DNA from: an uncultured Christensenella sp.
Lineage (GTDB): Bacteria > Bacillota > Clostridia > Christensenellales > Pumilibacteraceae
Direction: 5' to 3'
Length of the DNA stretch: 64,000 bases
Assembly: GCA_949948895.1 (NCBI GenBank)
Contig: CATLHE010000001.1
Location: forward strand, 62,001 to 126,000
The notes below the pieces were generated by a model. The model had not been told where the DNA came from. It saw nothing but the letters and a program-made list of their open reading frames with translations, and did not search any database. Positions 42,180-51,039 of this stretch are shown here, in pieces; within the stretch, counting starts at the first letter, position 1, and each line of letters begins with the position of its first letter. Position numbers and translations under genes: made by a program.

Positions 42180-42817
42180 CGCGTCTCGAAGCGGTCGAAT
42201 CGCTTATAACCGACGCGCAGACGATAGCCGACGTAGGTTGCGACCACGGACTTATAGCCAAGTATTGCGCACTATCTGGGCGGTTTCAAACCGTTATCGC
42301 ATCCGACATAAGCGAAAAGTGCTTGAATAAAGCTAGGTCGGCGCTCGGCGGCAATGAGCGCGTTAGGTTTGCGGTGTGCGACGGCATAGGTTACGACTGC
42401 GACGAAGCCGTTATCGCAGGAATGGGCGGATATACCGTCTGCGACATACTGACGGCGGCGGATAAAAACGACCGTCTGCCCGAGATATTGGTACTGCTTC
42501 CGCACCGCGACGCAGACGCCGTACGGCGCAGGCTTACCGAACTCGGTTATCGCATAGACAAAGATTTTATCGTCAAGGAACGCGGTAAGTTCTACTCGGC
42601 GATCCGAGCAAAAAAAGGCGATGCCAAACCGCTGTCGGAGTTACAGTACCTGTTCGGAACGGAAGTGGATAAGTACGAACCGTTACTCACCGAATACTTG
42701 ACGGGACTGCAAAAGATATACGAAGTTGCGCCCAAGCACAACGAGGAAAAACTCAAACTCATAAGAGCCGCGCTCAATGCGCAAGGCGCAGATCGCGCCA
42801 ATAATAATAAGGAGTAG
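42176..42817 (+). CDS. trmK: tRNA (adenine-22-N1)-methyltransferase
   Basis: A 213-residue class I SAM methyltransferase. SAM-binding motif I is [15 protein letters not shown] near residues 17-31; [14 protein letters not shown] is motif [17 protein letters not shown] and LVLLPHRDA match TrmK. It methylates position 22 of tRNAs. The ATG overlaps the rpoD stop by four bases, the usual Bacillota order rpoD-trmK. Confidence 0.93.
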   Translation: MTRLEAVESLITDAQTIADVGCDHGLIAKYCALSGRFQTVIASDISEKCLNKARSALGGNERVRFAVCDGIGYDCDEAVIAGMGGYTVCDILTAADKNDRLPEILVLLPHRDADAVRRRLTELGYRIDKDFIVKERGKFYSAIRAKKGDAKPLSELQYLFGTEVDKYEPLLTEYLTGLQKIYEVAPKHNEEKLKLIRAALNAQGADRANNNKE

Positions 42818-42825
42818 TGACACTC

Positions 42826-43557
42826 ATGGACGAAAATATCAAACAGAAATTTCAAAAGCTTATCGAATATCAAAAGAAAGATATCGAACTCCGCAAGTTG
42901 AACGCTGTGATCGATCGTGACGAAGCGCTTGCCGGCATGAACAAGCATAAGCGCGCGTTTAACGACGCCAAGCAAGCCATAAAAGACTGCGAGGTGCAAG
43001 CGGGTTCGCTCATAGATACTTATGCCGAGCTCCAAAAATACGTCGCCGATAACGAAGAGCTTCTTGCCGCGTTGGACGCAGTGGAAGCGGCGTCTGAGGA
43101 CGAACTTGCCGAGCGCGTGAAAAAGCTCGAGAGCCTTAAATCCAAGTTCGCTTCTGCGGATAAAAAAGCGCACGATATCGACGAACGCTCGAAAGAGTTG
43201 TTGAGAGCGCGTACGGACGCCGTTAAAACTGGCAATGCCGCAAAAGCAAAATACAATGAGGCAAAGTCCAAGCATGAGGCGCTTATCGGCTCGAAGTCGT
43301 CCGATCTCGAGCGGCTCAAAGCCGAACTCGAAAAGCTCAGGAGCGGTTTGGACGAGGCGCTGTTCAGAGAGTATTCCAAGCTCGTTGCCGAGAATAAATT
43401 TCCGCCCGTCGTGCCCGCGTCGGGCGACGACAAAAAAGGCATGTTCAACTGCGGTGGTTGCGGCTTGGGATTGCCGCAGTCGGGTAATGCCGAGCTCAAC
43501 GACAAGGGTTATTGCCGTTGCGACAGTTGCAGGCGCTTGATCGTCAAACTCAGATAG
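42826..43557 (+). CDS. Coiled-coil protein with C-terminal C4 zinc ribbon
   Basis: I prefer the ATG at 42826 (243 residues), since the ribosome site aaggag is 11 bases upstream; the GTG at 42817 is only two bases away from it. Residues 1-185 are a long antiparallel helical hairpin rich in Lys, Glu, Ala. The C-terminus is a zinc ribbon: FNCGGCGLGLPQ then CRCDSCRRL. This is the CT398-like/DUF zinc-ribbon family found after trmK or the Nif3-like gene in Clostridia, thought to bind nucleic acid or sigma-related partners. Function unproven. Confidence 0.8.
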   Translation: MDENIKQKFQKLIEYQKKDIELRKLNAVIDRDEALAGMNKHKRAFNDAKQAIKDCEVQAGSLIDTYAELQKYVADNEELLAALDAVEAASEDELAERVKKLESLKSKFASADKKAHDIDERSKELLRARTDAVKTGNAAKAKYNEAKSKHEALIGSKSSDLERLKAELEKLRSGLDEALFREYSKLVAENKFPPVVPASGDDKKGMFNCGGCGLGLPQSGNAELNDKGYCRCDSCRRLIVKLR

Positions 43558-43566
43558 GAACGCGAT

Positions 43567-44427
43567 ATGAAGATTAAAAAAGCTATCATACCGTGCGGCG
43601 GTATGGGTACGAGATTTTTGCCTGTGACCAAAGCCGTTCCCAAAGAGATACTGCCTGTCATAGACACACCCGTGCTCAAATATATAGTAGACGAGATAAT
43701 AGACAGCGGAATCGAGGAGATCATGATAATCCTCGGCGCGGGAAAAGAACCGATACGCGACTTTTTCACGTCAAAACCCAAGCTCGAAAGCGCGCTGAAA
43801 AATAAGCCCGAATTGATGGAGCTCATACGCAATATCAACCGTAATGCGGAAATTCGTTTCGCCGTGCAGAAAGAGCCCAAGGGCAGCGGCGACGCGGTGA
43901 TGCAAGCGCGAAAGTTTACGGGCGACGAGCCGTTTTGTATGTCCAACGGCGACGATCTCATTGTCGCCGATATTCCCGTGACCAAACAGCTCGCGGACGC
44001 TTACGGGCAAAACGAAGCCGTTATAATGGGCGTTCAAAAGGTCGAGCCGTCCGAAACGCACAAATACGGCATCATAAACCCGACAAAGATAGACGGGCGC
44101 ACGGTATGGTGCGACGGCGTTGTGGAAAAACCCAAAGCCGATCCGCCGTCGCTGTACGCGTCGCTCGGCAGGTACGTGCTTACGCCCGAAATATACGAGT
44201 ATATCGAACGCACTCCGCCCGTCGGCGGCGAAGTCGTCGTGACAAACGCCATTTGCCAAATGATGAAAGAGGGCAAGGTGTACGCGTATGAGTTTGACGG
44301 CAAGCGTTACGATATGGGCGATAAGTTCGGCGCGCTGACTGCGACGGTGGACTTTGCGCTTAAAAATCCCGAATACGGCGACGCGTTCAGGGCGTATTTG
44401 CACAACGTTATTGATAATGAAAATTAA
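43567..44427 (+). CDS. galU: UTP-glucose-1-phosphate uridylyltransferase
   Basis: A 286-residue nucleotidyltransferase that makes UDP-glucose for cell-envelope sugars. The N-terminal KAIIPCGGMGTRFLPVTKAVPKEILPV is the signature, with GGMGTRF as UTP loop and Lys in PKE as catalytic base partner. ILGAGKEPIRDFF, KEPKGSGDAVMQA and the C-terminal RYDMGDKFGALTATVDFAL complete the family. The next gene overlaps by 11 bases. Confidence 0.97.
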   Translation: MKIKKAIIPCGGMGTRFLPVTKAVPKEILPVIDTPVLKYIVDEIIDSGIEEIMIILGAGKEPIRDFFTSKPKLESALKNKPELMELIRNINRNAEIRFAVQKEPKGSGDAVMQARKFTGDEPFCMSNGDDLIVADIPVTKQLADAYGQNEAVIMGVQKVEPSETHKYGIINPTKIDGRTVWCDGVVEKPKADPPSLYASLGRYVLTPEIYEYIERTPPVGGEVVVTNAICQMMKEGKVYAYEFDGKRYDMGDKFGALTATVDFALKNPEYGDAFRAYLHNVIDNEN

Positions 44428-45040
44428 CGCGTTTTGTACAGCGGATCTCGACGCGGCGCTTAAACACAGCGACCGCGTCATATTTTGCGGCGTGACCGAT
44501 ACGGTAGACGAAAGAGTTACCGTGTACGAGCCGTATGCCGACGGCGTAAGCTCTAAACGCATATATATCGACGGAATGACGGACTTCGATCTTCTTGCCG
44601 CGGCTTGCGATCATTTGCTCGAAAACGACGCCACGGCAATGATAAGGGCGTCTTACGATCTTAACGAAGCGGGCATAATAGAAGCGAAGTATAAGCTTTC
44701 GCCTATCATGCTTTTGCATAGATTGGGCGTTTTGGATAAGTGCGTCATAGTCGGCGGCGTGTGTCTCGATAACGACGATCTCGATCTTATGGCGCAAGTC
44801 GGCGCGCCGCTCGTCGTAACGCCAATCGCTTCAGCCGCGGGCGGGTACGGCTATGCGCCGGTAAGCGCGGCAAAAAAGCGCGGCGTGCGCGTGGGTATCG
44901 GCACGTTCGACGGAAAGTATAATGCCGAGCATGACGTAGACGAGGAAGCTCGATTCATGTTGTTCACTTCAAATGCGGAAATGCGCGAGGAAAACTCACT
45001 GAACGATATCGAGCTGAAAGATATATCGGAATTTAAATAA
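44417..45040 (+). CDS. Unrecognised protein with faint amidohydrolase-like C-terminus
   Basis: ATG 44417 lies inside galU and gives 207 residues. I do not recognise the N-terminal 120 residues. The C-terminal stretch APLVVTPIASAAGGYGYAP, KRGVRVGIGTFDGKYNAEHD resembles the last strands of metal-dependent amidohydrolases, where a catalytic Asp follows GxGTD; here the sequence is GIGTFD. Upstream metal-binding His motifs (HxH) are missing, so it is not a full enzyme. It may have arisen from, or mimic, part of that barrel. Confidence 0.65.
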   Translation: MKINAFCTADLDAALKHSDRVIFCGVTDTVDERVTVYEPYADGVSSKRIYIDGMTDFDLLAAACDHLLENDATAMIRASYDLNEAGIIEAKYKLSPIMLLHRLGVLDKCVIVGGVCLDNDDLDLMAQVGAPLVVTPIASAAGGYGYAPVSAAKKRGVRVGIGTFDGKYNAEHDVDEEARFMLFTSNAEMREENSLNDIELKDISEFK

Positions 45041-45050
45041 AATTGGGTAT

Positions 45051-45078
45051 TTACAAACTCGATAAATGGGTGTATAAT
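45051..45078 (+). promoter_or_regulatory. Promoter of the cytidylate-kinase-like gene
   Basis: TTACAA and TATAAT are 16 bases apart. The ATG at 45112 is preceded by aggggg. Confidence 0.68.
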
Positions 45079-45111
45079 ATACTCGTAACATAAGCTAATA
45101 GGGGGTGCAAA

Positions 45112-45732
45112 ATGAAAAAGCATGTTATAACGTTATCGAGAGAACTCGGCAGCGGCGGCAACCTTATAGCCCGTGAATTATCAAAGCGGTTCGATATACC
45201 GTTTTACGATAAAGATATAATCAATAAGACGGCGCAGGAATTCGGACTGCCCAAAGAGCGTTTGATCAAAACGGACGAGCGCAAAATAAACAGCTTTTTA
45301 TATTCATTGGCTACGGCGCAGCTCGCGGCAAACGGCGCGGCATTCCCGCTCAATGATATCATCGTAGACGATCAGTCATTCATGTTCACTTGCGAAACCA
45401 TCAAGCGCCTTGCGGAGGAGCCTTGTATCATAGTAGGGCGTTGCGCCGATTACGTTTTGCAAGACCGCGATATCATCAAGATATTTGTTTGCGCGGAAAT
45501 GCCCGATAGGATAAAACGCATATCCGAGAGCTTGGAGCTCAGCGAGAAGAACGCTTTGAAGCTGATACAGAAAACAGACAAGCGTCGCGCGTCGTATTAC
45601 AACTCGTATACCGACAACGTATGGGGCAAAGCGAATAATTATCATATCACGGTCAACACGTCGGTGCTTGGTATAGACGGAAGTGCGGACGTTTTGCAAA
45701 AATTTATAGAATCTTATAACGAAAAACATTGA
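45112..45732 (+). CDS. Cytidylate-kinase-like family protein
   Basis: A 206-residue P-loop kinase-like protein. The N-terminal VITLSRELGSGGNLIARELSKR contains the modified P-loop of the Cytidylate_kin_2 family (SRExGSGG), and PFYDKDIINKTA and CIIVGRCADYVLQD follow. Members occur widely in gut anaerobes and their substrates are not established; true Cmk uses GPAGAGKS. It has its own promoter. A tRNA-Leu follows. Confidence 0.88.
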   Translation: MKKHVITLSRELGSGGNLIARELSKRFDIPFYDKDIINKTAQEFGLPKERLIKTDERKINSFLYSLATAQLAANGAAFPLNDIIVDDQSFMFTCETIKRLAEEPCIIVGRCADYVLQDRDIIKIFVCAEMPDRIKRISESLELSEKNALKLIQKTDKRRASYYNSYTDNVWGKANNYHITVNTSVLGIDGSADVLQKFIESYNEKH

Positions 45733-45739
45733 ATTTAAG

Positions 45740-45768
45740 TTGACAAACCGCTAATAACGGCGTATAAT
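45740..45768 (+). promoter_or_regulatory. tRNA-Leu promoter
   Basis: TTGACA and TATAAT are 17 bases apart; the mature tRNA starts 12 bases past the -10. Confidence 0.9.
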
Positions 45769-45779
45769 ATTCGTTGTTA

Positions 45780-45862
45780 GCGGTCGTGGCGGAACTGGCA
45801 GACGCGCAAGACTAAGGATCTTGTGGGCAACCGTGCAGGTTCAATTCCTGTCGACCGCACCA
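45780..45862 (+). tRNA. tRNA-Leu (AAG)
   Basis: GCGGTCG pairs with CGACCGC. The anticodon stem CAAGA/TCTTG carries the loop CTAAGGA, anticodon AAG. The T-loop is GGTTCAATTCC. A variable arm of type II (TGTGGGCAACCGTGC) fits leucine. CCA is encoded. Confidence 0.96.
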
Positions 45863-45866
45863 AAAC

Positions 45867-45905
45867 AAAAATCGACAAATTTCGTAAGAGGTTTGTCGAT
45901 TTTTA
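45867..45905 (+). terminator. tRNA-Leu terminator
   Basis: AAAAATCGACAAA pairs with TTTGTCGATTTTT around a loop of about 12 bases. Confidence 0.9.
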
Positions 45906-45923
45906 CTTTTATGGAGATATCAA

Positions 45924-46607
45924 GTGACCGAGTCATTAAATAACAAGGCGAGAAACGCGATACACAAGGATAGAACGGAGACGTATTCCGTTGTCAAGAC
46001 AGCGCTCGATAAGTATGACCTTATGGGGCTGTTGGCATTCGGCGCGCCGAGCGACGAATACGTTTCCGAAGCGGAGATCATAGAATACAAGATAAATAAA
46101 GACAGTAGGCGTGATTGGTTTTATTTGAGAAATCTCGTAGCCGAAGTGTTTACAAAGCAGTTTGACGAGACGCCCGACCGCAAGCTTTGCGGCAAGGTCG
46201 CGAGTGATATAGTATGCGGAATCAGCGATATAGAATATCGTAGAGATTTTACCGAAAACGAGGTTTTGCGCGATAAGGTAGAATTATTCGACGACAGATT
46301 GATAAGGTTAAAAATACACGACGGATTTATTGTAGAATATTTTTACGAAAAAGCAAAAGCAAACGTGAACGGCAAGTATTTTTGCGAGATAGAAGAACAG
46401 GATATAGTAGATACCTTGTGCGAGCTGTGCCAAAACGACATGGTATATGTTCAGTATAAGCAAAAACATTTTGTTCGGTTTTATTGTTTAATCATGCGTT
46501 CATATTTTAAGGCGATACCAAGGTGTAAATTTGCTATGGAAAAACTGAGGCATAAAGAGGATATCGAGAGGGTATTCGACAAAAACGGTATAATATACGA
46601 AGCATAA
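45924..46607 (+). CDS. Unknown 227-residue protein, N-terminus DUF1871-like
   Basis: A GTG start with atggagatatc upstream. Residues 20-60 (VVKTALDKYDLMGLLAFGAPSDEY) recall DUF1871 proteins, small helical proteins of unknown role with the pattern LxxYDPxGL-x-APxDEY. Residues 90-227 are helix-rich with no recognised domain. There is no membrane segment. It probably depends on read-through of the tRNA-Leu promoter or an unseen promoter. Confidence 0.6.
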   Translation: MTESLNNKARNAIHKDRTETYSVVKTALDKYDLMGLLAFGAPSDEYVSEAEIIEYKINKDSRRDWFYLRNLVAEVFTKQFDETPDRKLCGKVASDIVCGISDIEYRRDFTENEVLRDKVELFDDRLIRLKIHDGFIVEYFYEKAKANVNGKYFCEIEEQDIVDTLCELCQNDMVYVQYKQKHFVRFYCLIMRSYFKAIPRCKFAMEKLRHKEDIERVFDKNGIIYEA

Positions 46608-46633
46608 GATCGGTCGTAATTTTTATTAAACTA

Positions 46634-46662
46634 TTGAAAAGTTTTATTGATAGGTGTATAAT
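46634..46662 (+). promoter_or_regulatory. Promoter of the esterase gene
   Basis: TTGAAA and TATAAT are 17 bases apart, with ATG at 46720. Confidence 0.8.
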
Positions 46663-46719
46663 ATCAAAAGACGGATCGTCTTACGGACAATAAATCGAAT
46701 AGCTACGGAGAATGTTAAA

Positions 46720-47790
46720 ATGGATACGGAAATCAAAGACGACAAAGTAATAATAGATGAGGTCGGTGCGAGTGCATCGGACGAGCAAATACAAGACGAC
46801 GCAGTTGACGAAGCCGTCGGCGCGGAATTGTCAAGGCTTGAAATACGCAGGCGCAAGCGTTCGGTAAGGGCTACTCGCGCGCTGTTTCGCGCAATCGATT
46901 TTTTGTTCAGCCAATCGCAAAACGCCTGCCCGTATGTTACGGAAAAAAATTCGGGCGAAGTGCGGGTAACCGCCGACATCGTGTACGACGAAAATAACCC
47001 GCGTATGTGCGTAATGGATTTTTACGAGAATAAAGACTCTAAGCCGGATGCGCCCGCGGTGCTTCTTATACACGGCGGCGGCTTTTCGGCGGGCGATAAA
47101 AAGTTCAGGCGCGGATTGTCGGAATATTTCGTTCTGAACGGGTTTAAAGTGTTTTGCGTTAATTACGGGCTTGCGCCGGAGACGCGTTTTCCCGAACCGA
47201 TAAGACAGCTTATTGTTGCCGGCAACGCAGTCTACGCCCGCGCGGAAGAATTCGGTATAGACAAAAATAAGATTTTCGTAGCGGGCGACAGCGCGGGCGG
47301 ATATTATGCCGCCATGCTCGGCGCGCTCTCGGGCAATCCGCATTTTTGCGATAACTTCGGTTGCGCGCTTAAATTCAAAGTGTTCGGCGCGCTGTTAAAC
47401 TGCGGACTGTACGATCTTCAAACGGTGCTCAACACCAAATATATGCTCGACGTCGATTCGGGCGTGTTGTTAAGCTTTACGGGTGTTACAAAGCGTGAGT
47501 TCGATTCTTACGAACACAAAGAGATTTGCATGCCGCTCGACCACATCACTTCCGATTTTCCGCCTACGTTTTTCATATATTCGCCCAAAGATATGTTTTG
47601 CAAGGGACAAGGCGAAGCGTTCAAAGCCAAGCTCGACGCTTGCGGCGTATATTACGAATACTATGCCGCAAGGCATAATACGTCAAACCACTGTTTCTCA
47701 CTCAATTGGCGAGGCGAGGACGCTTCGGCTGCGAACGAGCTCATGATGTCGTTTGCAAGGCGATTGGCTGCCGACAAGATAAAATTTTAA
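46720..47790 (+). CDS. Alpha/beta-hydrolase esterase of the HSL-like (Abhydrolase_3) type
   Basis: The ATG at 46720 follows acggag and gives 356 residues. Residues 118-122 are HGGGF, the oxyanion hole of HSL-type esterases. The nucleophile Ser 191 is in GDSAGG (189-194). The acidic residue probably is in SPKDMFC (about 288-294) and the His in RHNTSNHCF (about 320-328). Residues 1-60 are an unusual acidic then Arg-rich extension (RLEIRRRKRSVRATRALFR) with no homology I can name. The substrate may be a short acyl or carbohydrate ester. Confidence 0.87.
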   Translation: MDTEIKDDKVIIDEVGASASDEQIQDDAVDEAVGAELSRLEIRRRKRSVRATRALFRAIDFLFSQSQNACPYVTEKNSGEVRVTADIVYDENNPRMCVMDFYENKDSKPDAPAVLLIHGGGFSAGDKKFRRGLSEYFVLNGFKVFCVNYGLAPETRFPEPIRQLIVAGNAVYARAEEFGIDKNKIFVAGDSAGGYYAAMLGALSGNPHFCDNFGCALKFKVFGALLNCGLYDLQTVLNTKYMLDVDSGVLLSFTGVTKREFDSYEHKEICMPLDHITSDFPPTFFIYSPKDMFCKGQGEAFKAKLDACGVYYEYYAARHNTSNHCFSLNWRGEDASAANELMMSFARRLAADKIKF

Positions 47791-47988
47791 ATATCGACGG
47801 CGTATGCATCGCGTGATACGAGCTACGTGCGTCAATACAGCTAGGTCATGTAGGTTGTGCTACATTCCCTTCGCTGTCTTGCCGCCTGTTGCCCGTCTGA
47901 CGTGCGCCTACGCCGTCCGGACTTTATAGTTTTAATATATGCGTGGTATCTAGAGGTATAATTATTATATTGAACGCGCCCGAAAGGG
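47791..47988 (+). other. 198-base noncoding spacer
   Basis: No gene can be supported here. The sequence is GC-rich in the first half with several short GTC/CGCC blocks, then AT-rich close to the promoter at 47989. The purpose of the GC-rich part is unclear. Confidence 0.4.
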
Positions 47989-48017
47989 TTGACGAGCGTG
48001 CGGAATAAATGTATAAT
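47989..48017 (+). promoter_or_regulatory. Promoter of the O-antigen-ligase-like gene, +1 at the start codon
   Basis: TTGACG and TATAAT are exactly 17 bases apart. The usual +1 (seven bases past the -10) is 48024, next to ATG 48025. No ribosome site can fit between them, so the mRNA is predicted leaderless. Confidence 0.78.
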
Positions 48018-48024
48018 GTTCGTA

Positions 48025-49515
48025 ATGCATGAGAAGTTTGAAAAATTGGTAGACAGCCGTTTCGGAAAGATATTCGATAGGTTCGGTAATTCTTTATGGT
48101 ATTCCGTGGCGATCGGCGCGGTGTGCATACTTTGTCATTCGTTAGATATTCCTGTAGTCGGCGCGGCGCTCTTGACGCTTCTTCTTGTTCCAGCGCTTTT
48201 ATTTTGCAAAAACTCGTTCGTGCTTGCTCCGTTTCTGATGATGTGTTCGTTTGTAATGTCCGAGGAAACGAAACCGCAGAGCGGGTATTTTAATTCGCCT
48301 GCGAAGATATCGGTGCTGTGCGTGCTTTTGGTATTTATTGTCGCGGCGCTTATTTTTAATATCATATATTGCGGTAAATGGAAACAAATTTTTAAAAAAT
48401 CGTATCTTACGGTATCGCTGTGCCTGCTTTCGGGCGCGCTCATTATAGGTGGGCTGGGCGCGCCGTCCTTTTCGGCAAAGGGACTCGGCATGGCGGCGGC
48501 GATATCCTTGACGATGTTTTTACCGTACAGTCTAATGATAAACTGCGGCGAGTACGAAGGCAGACGCACTGTTGAATATTTCGCGTGGGCTGCTATAACG
48601 GCGGCGACGGTCATATTTGCCGCGGTCATAAAGCAGTATATTATACACGGGCTGAGCTTGAGCTATCATCCGAAAAATTTGATTGTATTCGGTTATGCCA
48701 TATCGAATACGGCGGCAGCGTTTGTGGTCATAGCAATGCCCGTAACGTTTTATATGGCGTATAAATACAAGCACGGGTACTTATTCTTGATAGCTGTGGC
48801 AATGGAGCTCGTGACGGTATATCTTACGTATTCGCGCGCATCGCTGTTGGTCGCGCTCCCGGGCACTGTCATCGTAGCTACGGCGTTGTGCTTTAAGAAA
48901 AAAACGGGCAGGATCGGTTATTGGATAGTTTACGGGCTGGCTGTCGCCGCGGCGGTCGCCGTATGCGTTTATTTCAGAAAGGCGATAATATCAAAATTGA
49001 CCGAAGTTTGGGCGTCAATAGCCGACGGCAGTTTCACGGGCAGCGGCAGAGTAAATATTTGGAGACAAGGTTTCGAGGCGTGGAAGGGTTATCCGATATT
49101 CGGGCTTGGCATATGGTATTTACCGCCCATAAATAATTGGTATTATTCGTTCCACTGCACGCCGCTGACATACCTATATTGCGCGGGGCTTTTGGGACTT
49201 GCCGCGTATATTTATCACAGATATAAGACGGTGCGACTCGTGTTTTCGGCTAAACTGACTTCGGAACGCGTATTTGTCGCGCTTGCGGTATTGGCTATGC
49301 TTTTGAACGCGCTCATCGATATAGGAATGACTATGCCTCAGCACTTGCTGTACTACGGCATAATGCTCGCGCTCATAGACGGCGATGTGAAAAAGAAAAA
49401 AGCGGAAGCGGCAGTCGACGCGGCTGCAGATATATCCGCTCCCGTCGACGAATCAAAACCGCTGTCCGAAGAAATTAAAGATAAAAACGATACTACCGAA
49501 ATAACGGAGGAATAA
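48025..49515 (+). CDS. O-antigen ligase / Wzy-like membrane protein
   Basis: Starting at ATG 48025 gives 496 residues with about ten to twelve membrane helices. The large loop near residues 330-380 contains GSGRVNIWRQGFEAWKGYP and FGLGIW, the mark of the Wzy_C/O-antigen ligase family (a GR-x-x-IW-x-x-x-W pattern). Members join or polymerise cell-surface polysaccharides. The C-terminal 45 residues are acidic, Ala- and Asp-rich, and cytoplasmic. No glycosyltransferase cluster is adjacent. Earlier in-frame start codons lie inside the promoter and are unlikely. Confidence 0.82.
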   Translation: MHEKFEKLVDSRFGKIFDRFGNSLWYSVAIGAVCILCHSLDIPVVGAALLTLLLVPALLFCKNSFVLAPFLMMCSFVMSEETKPQSGYFNSPAKISVLCVLLVFIVAALIFNIIYCGKWKQIFKKSYLTVSLCLLSGALIIGGLGAPSFSAKGLGMAAAISLTMFLPYSLMINCGEYEGRRTVEYFAWAAITAATVIFAAVIKQYIIHGLSLSYHPKNLIVFGYAISNTAAAFVVIAMPVTFYMAYKYKHGYLFLIAVAMELVTVYLTYSRASLLVALPGTVIVATALCFKKKTGRIGYWIVYGLAVAAAVAVCVYFRKAIISKLTEVWASIADGSFTGSGRVNIWRQGFEAWKGYPIFGLGIWYLPPINNWYYSFHCTPLTYLYCAGLLGLAAYIYHRYKTVRLVFSAKLTSERVFVALAVLAMLLNALIDIGMTMPQHLLYYGIMLALIDGDVKKKKAEAAVDAAADISAPVDESKPLSEEIKDKNDTTEITEE

Positions 49516-49519
49516 CTGT

Positions 49520-50353
49520 ATGTCCGAATGTAATCACGATTGCTCAAGCTGCAAAGAAAAATGCGACGAAGCGCCCATGACGGAAAAACCGCACGAGCTA
49601 TCGCGTATCAAACGCGTTATTGCCGTAGTCAGCGGCAAGGGCGGAGTGGGCAAGTCCGCAGTTACCGCGCTTACTACGGTTGCCATGCGCAATAAAGGTT
49701 ATACGTGCGCCGTGCTCGACGCGGATATCACCGGCGCATCCGTGCCCAAGATGTTCGGCGTAAACGGCGGTATCACGGGCGACGAGACGGGAATATTCCC
49801 CGCGGAAACGAGCGGCGGTATCCGTTTGATATCGTCGAACTTATTGCTCGACAACGAGACCGATCCCATCGTTTGGCGCGGTCCCGTGATTTCGGGCATG
49901 GTCAAGCAGTTTTGGACTGACGTCATTTGGGGCGACGTCGATTATATGTTTATCGACTGTCCGCCGGGAACGGGCGACGTTCCGCTTACGGTTTTTCAGT
50001 CTATCAAGGTGGACGGTATCATAGTCGTTACCACGCCGCAAGAGCTTGTCTCGATGATAGTCGAAAAAGCCGTCAATATGGCTAACATGATGAAAGTGCC
50101 CGTGCTCGGTATCGTGGAGAACATGAGTTATATCGTTTGTCCCGATTGCGGCAAACGCATAAACGTATTCGGCGAGAGCAAGACCGCTAAGACGGCTGAA
50201 AAGTTCGGGCTGCCGCTTCTTGCCGAGATACCTTACGATGCGGCAATAGTCGGCGCGTGCGACGGCGGAAAGGCGGAAAGCATAAAAGTCGATTACCTTA
50301 ACGCCGCGGCGGATATAATCGAGAGCGGACTGCCCGTAGGCACAGAAGAATAG
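49520..50353 (+). CDS. Mrp/NBP35-family ATPase with N-terminal four-Cys cluster
   Basis: A 277-residue P-loop protein with a deviant Walker A SGKGGVGKS (38-46) and YMFIDCPPGTGDVPLT. Mrp-type proteins carry or insert iron-sulfur clusters. The extra N-terminus has Cys at 4, 8, 11 and 15 (CNHDCSSCKEKC), as in NBP35, and a central CPDCGKR supplies the bridging cluster site. It begins four bases after the preceding stop with aacggagg as ribosome site. Confidence 0.93.
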   Translation: MSECNHDCSSCKEKCDEAPMTEKPHELSRIKRVIAVVSGKGGVGKSAVTALTTVAMRNKGYTCAVLDADITGASVPKMFGVNGGITGDETGIFPAETSGGIRLISSNLLLDNETDPIVWRGPVISGMVKQFWTDVIWGDVDYMFIDCPPGTGDVPLTVFQSIKVDGIIVVTTPQELVSMIVEKAVNMANMMKVPVLGIVENMSYIVCPDCGKRINVFGESKTAKTAEKFGLPLLAEIPYDAAIVGACDGGKAESIKVDYLNAAADIIESGLPVGTEE

Positions 50354-50355
50354 TC

Positions 50356-50916
50356 ATGAATAACTCAATGCTCGTTCATAAAGCCGTCGAGTTTGCGGCG
50401 ATAAAGCACAAAAACCAAAAGCGCAAAGGTTCGGACACTCCGTATATAGTTCATCCCGTCGAGGTCGCGCTGTTTTTGACCGAGTGCGGTTGCGACGAAA
50501 CGTGCATAACGGCGGGCGTTTTGCATGACACATTGGAAGACACCGAAACCACATACGAGGAGCTAATTGCCGAATTCGGTAAGAAAGTCGCGGACATAGT
50601 AGCCGAGGAATCGGAGGATAAAAGCAAGTCTTGGCAGGAACGCAAGCAAGCCACCGTCGATAGGTTCCGTTCGGCGAGTAAGGAAGCTCAGCTCATATGT
50701 CTTGCAGATAAACTTTCAAATCTGAGGAGCATGGTCTACGATTACGGCAAGATCGGCGACGACCTGTGGTCGAGTTTCAGCGCGGACAAAGATAAGATAG
50801 AATGGTATTACCGCAGTATCGTTAACGTGAGTAAGGGCAATAAGTCAGTACTTCGCGAGCGGCTTATTTACTACTATATAAAGCTTTTCGGACGCCGCGA
50901 GCTTCTCGACGAATAA
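50356..50916 (+). CDS. HD-domain protein, small alarmone hydrolase-like (MESH1/SpoT-H type)
   Basis: A 186-residue protein made of only the hydrolase half of the RelA/SpoT family: RKGSDTPYIVHPVEVAL with His 33, then AGVLHDTLEDTETT with His 57-Asp 58 and Glu 61-Asp 62, and later LADKLSNLRSM with the metal-binding Asp. Such proteins remove the 3' pyrophosphate of (p)ppGpp or the 2' phosphate of NADPH. No synthetase domain is attached. It starts two bases after mrp. Confidence 0.87.
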   Translation: MNNSMLVHKAVEFAAIKHKNQKRKGSDTPYIVHPVEVALFLTECGCDETCITAGVLHDTLEDTETTYEELIAEFGKKVADIVAEESEDKSKSWQERKQATVDRFRSASKEAQLICLADKLSNLRSMVYDYGKIGDDLWSSFSADKDKIEWYYRSIVNVSKGNKSVLRERLIYYYIKLFGRRELLDE

Positions 50917-51039
50917 AATCTAAATTTAATGCAGGCTTTTCTCCTAAAGATATACGGAGCAGTTTAGTTAAATCGTTACATTCGATGACATAAGGCTATC
51001 TAGATGCTAAATAAAAATTAATATTAGGAGATAATTATT

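Noticed and set aside
47841..48128. Minus-strand frame between the esterase and the O-antigen-ligase-like gene
   Set aside because: It crosses the promoter and the start of the plus-strand gene, and has low-complexity Arg-rich content with no ribosome site.
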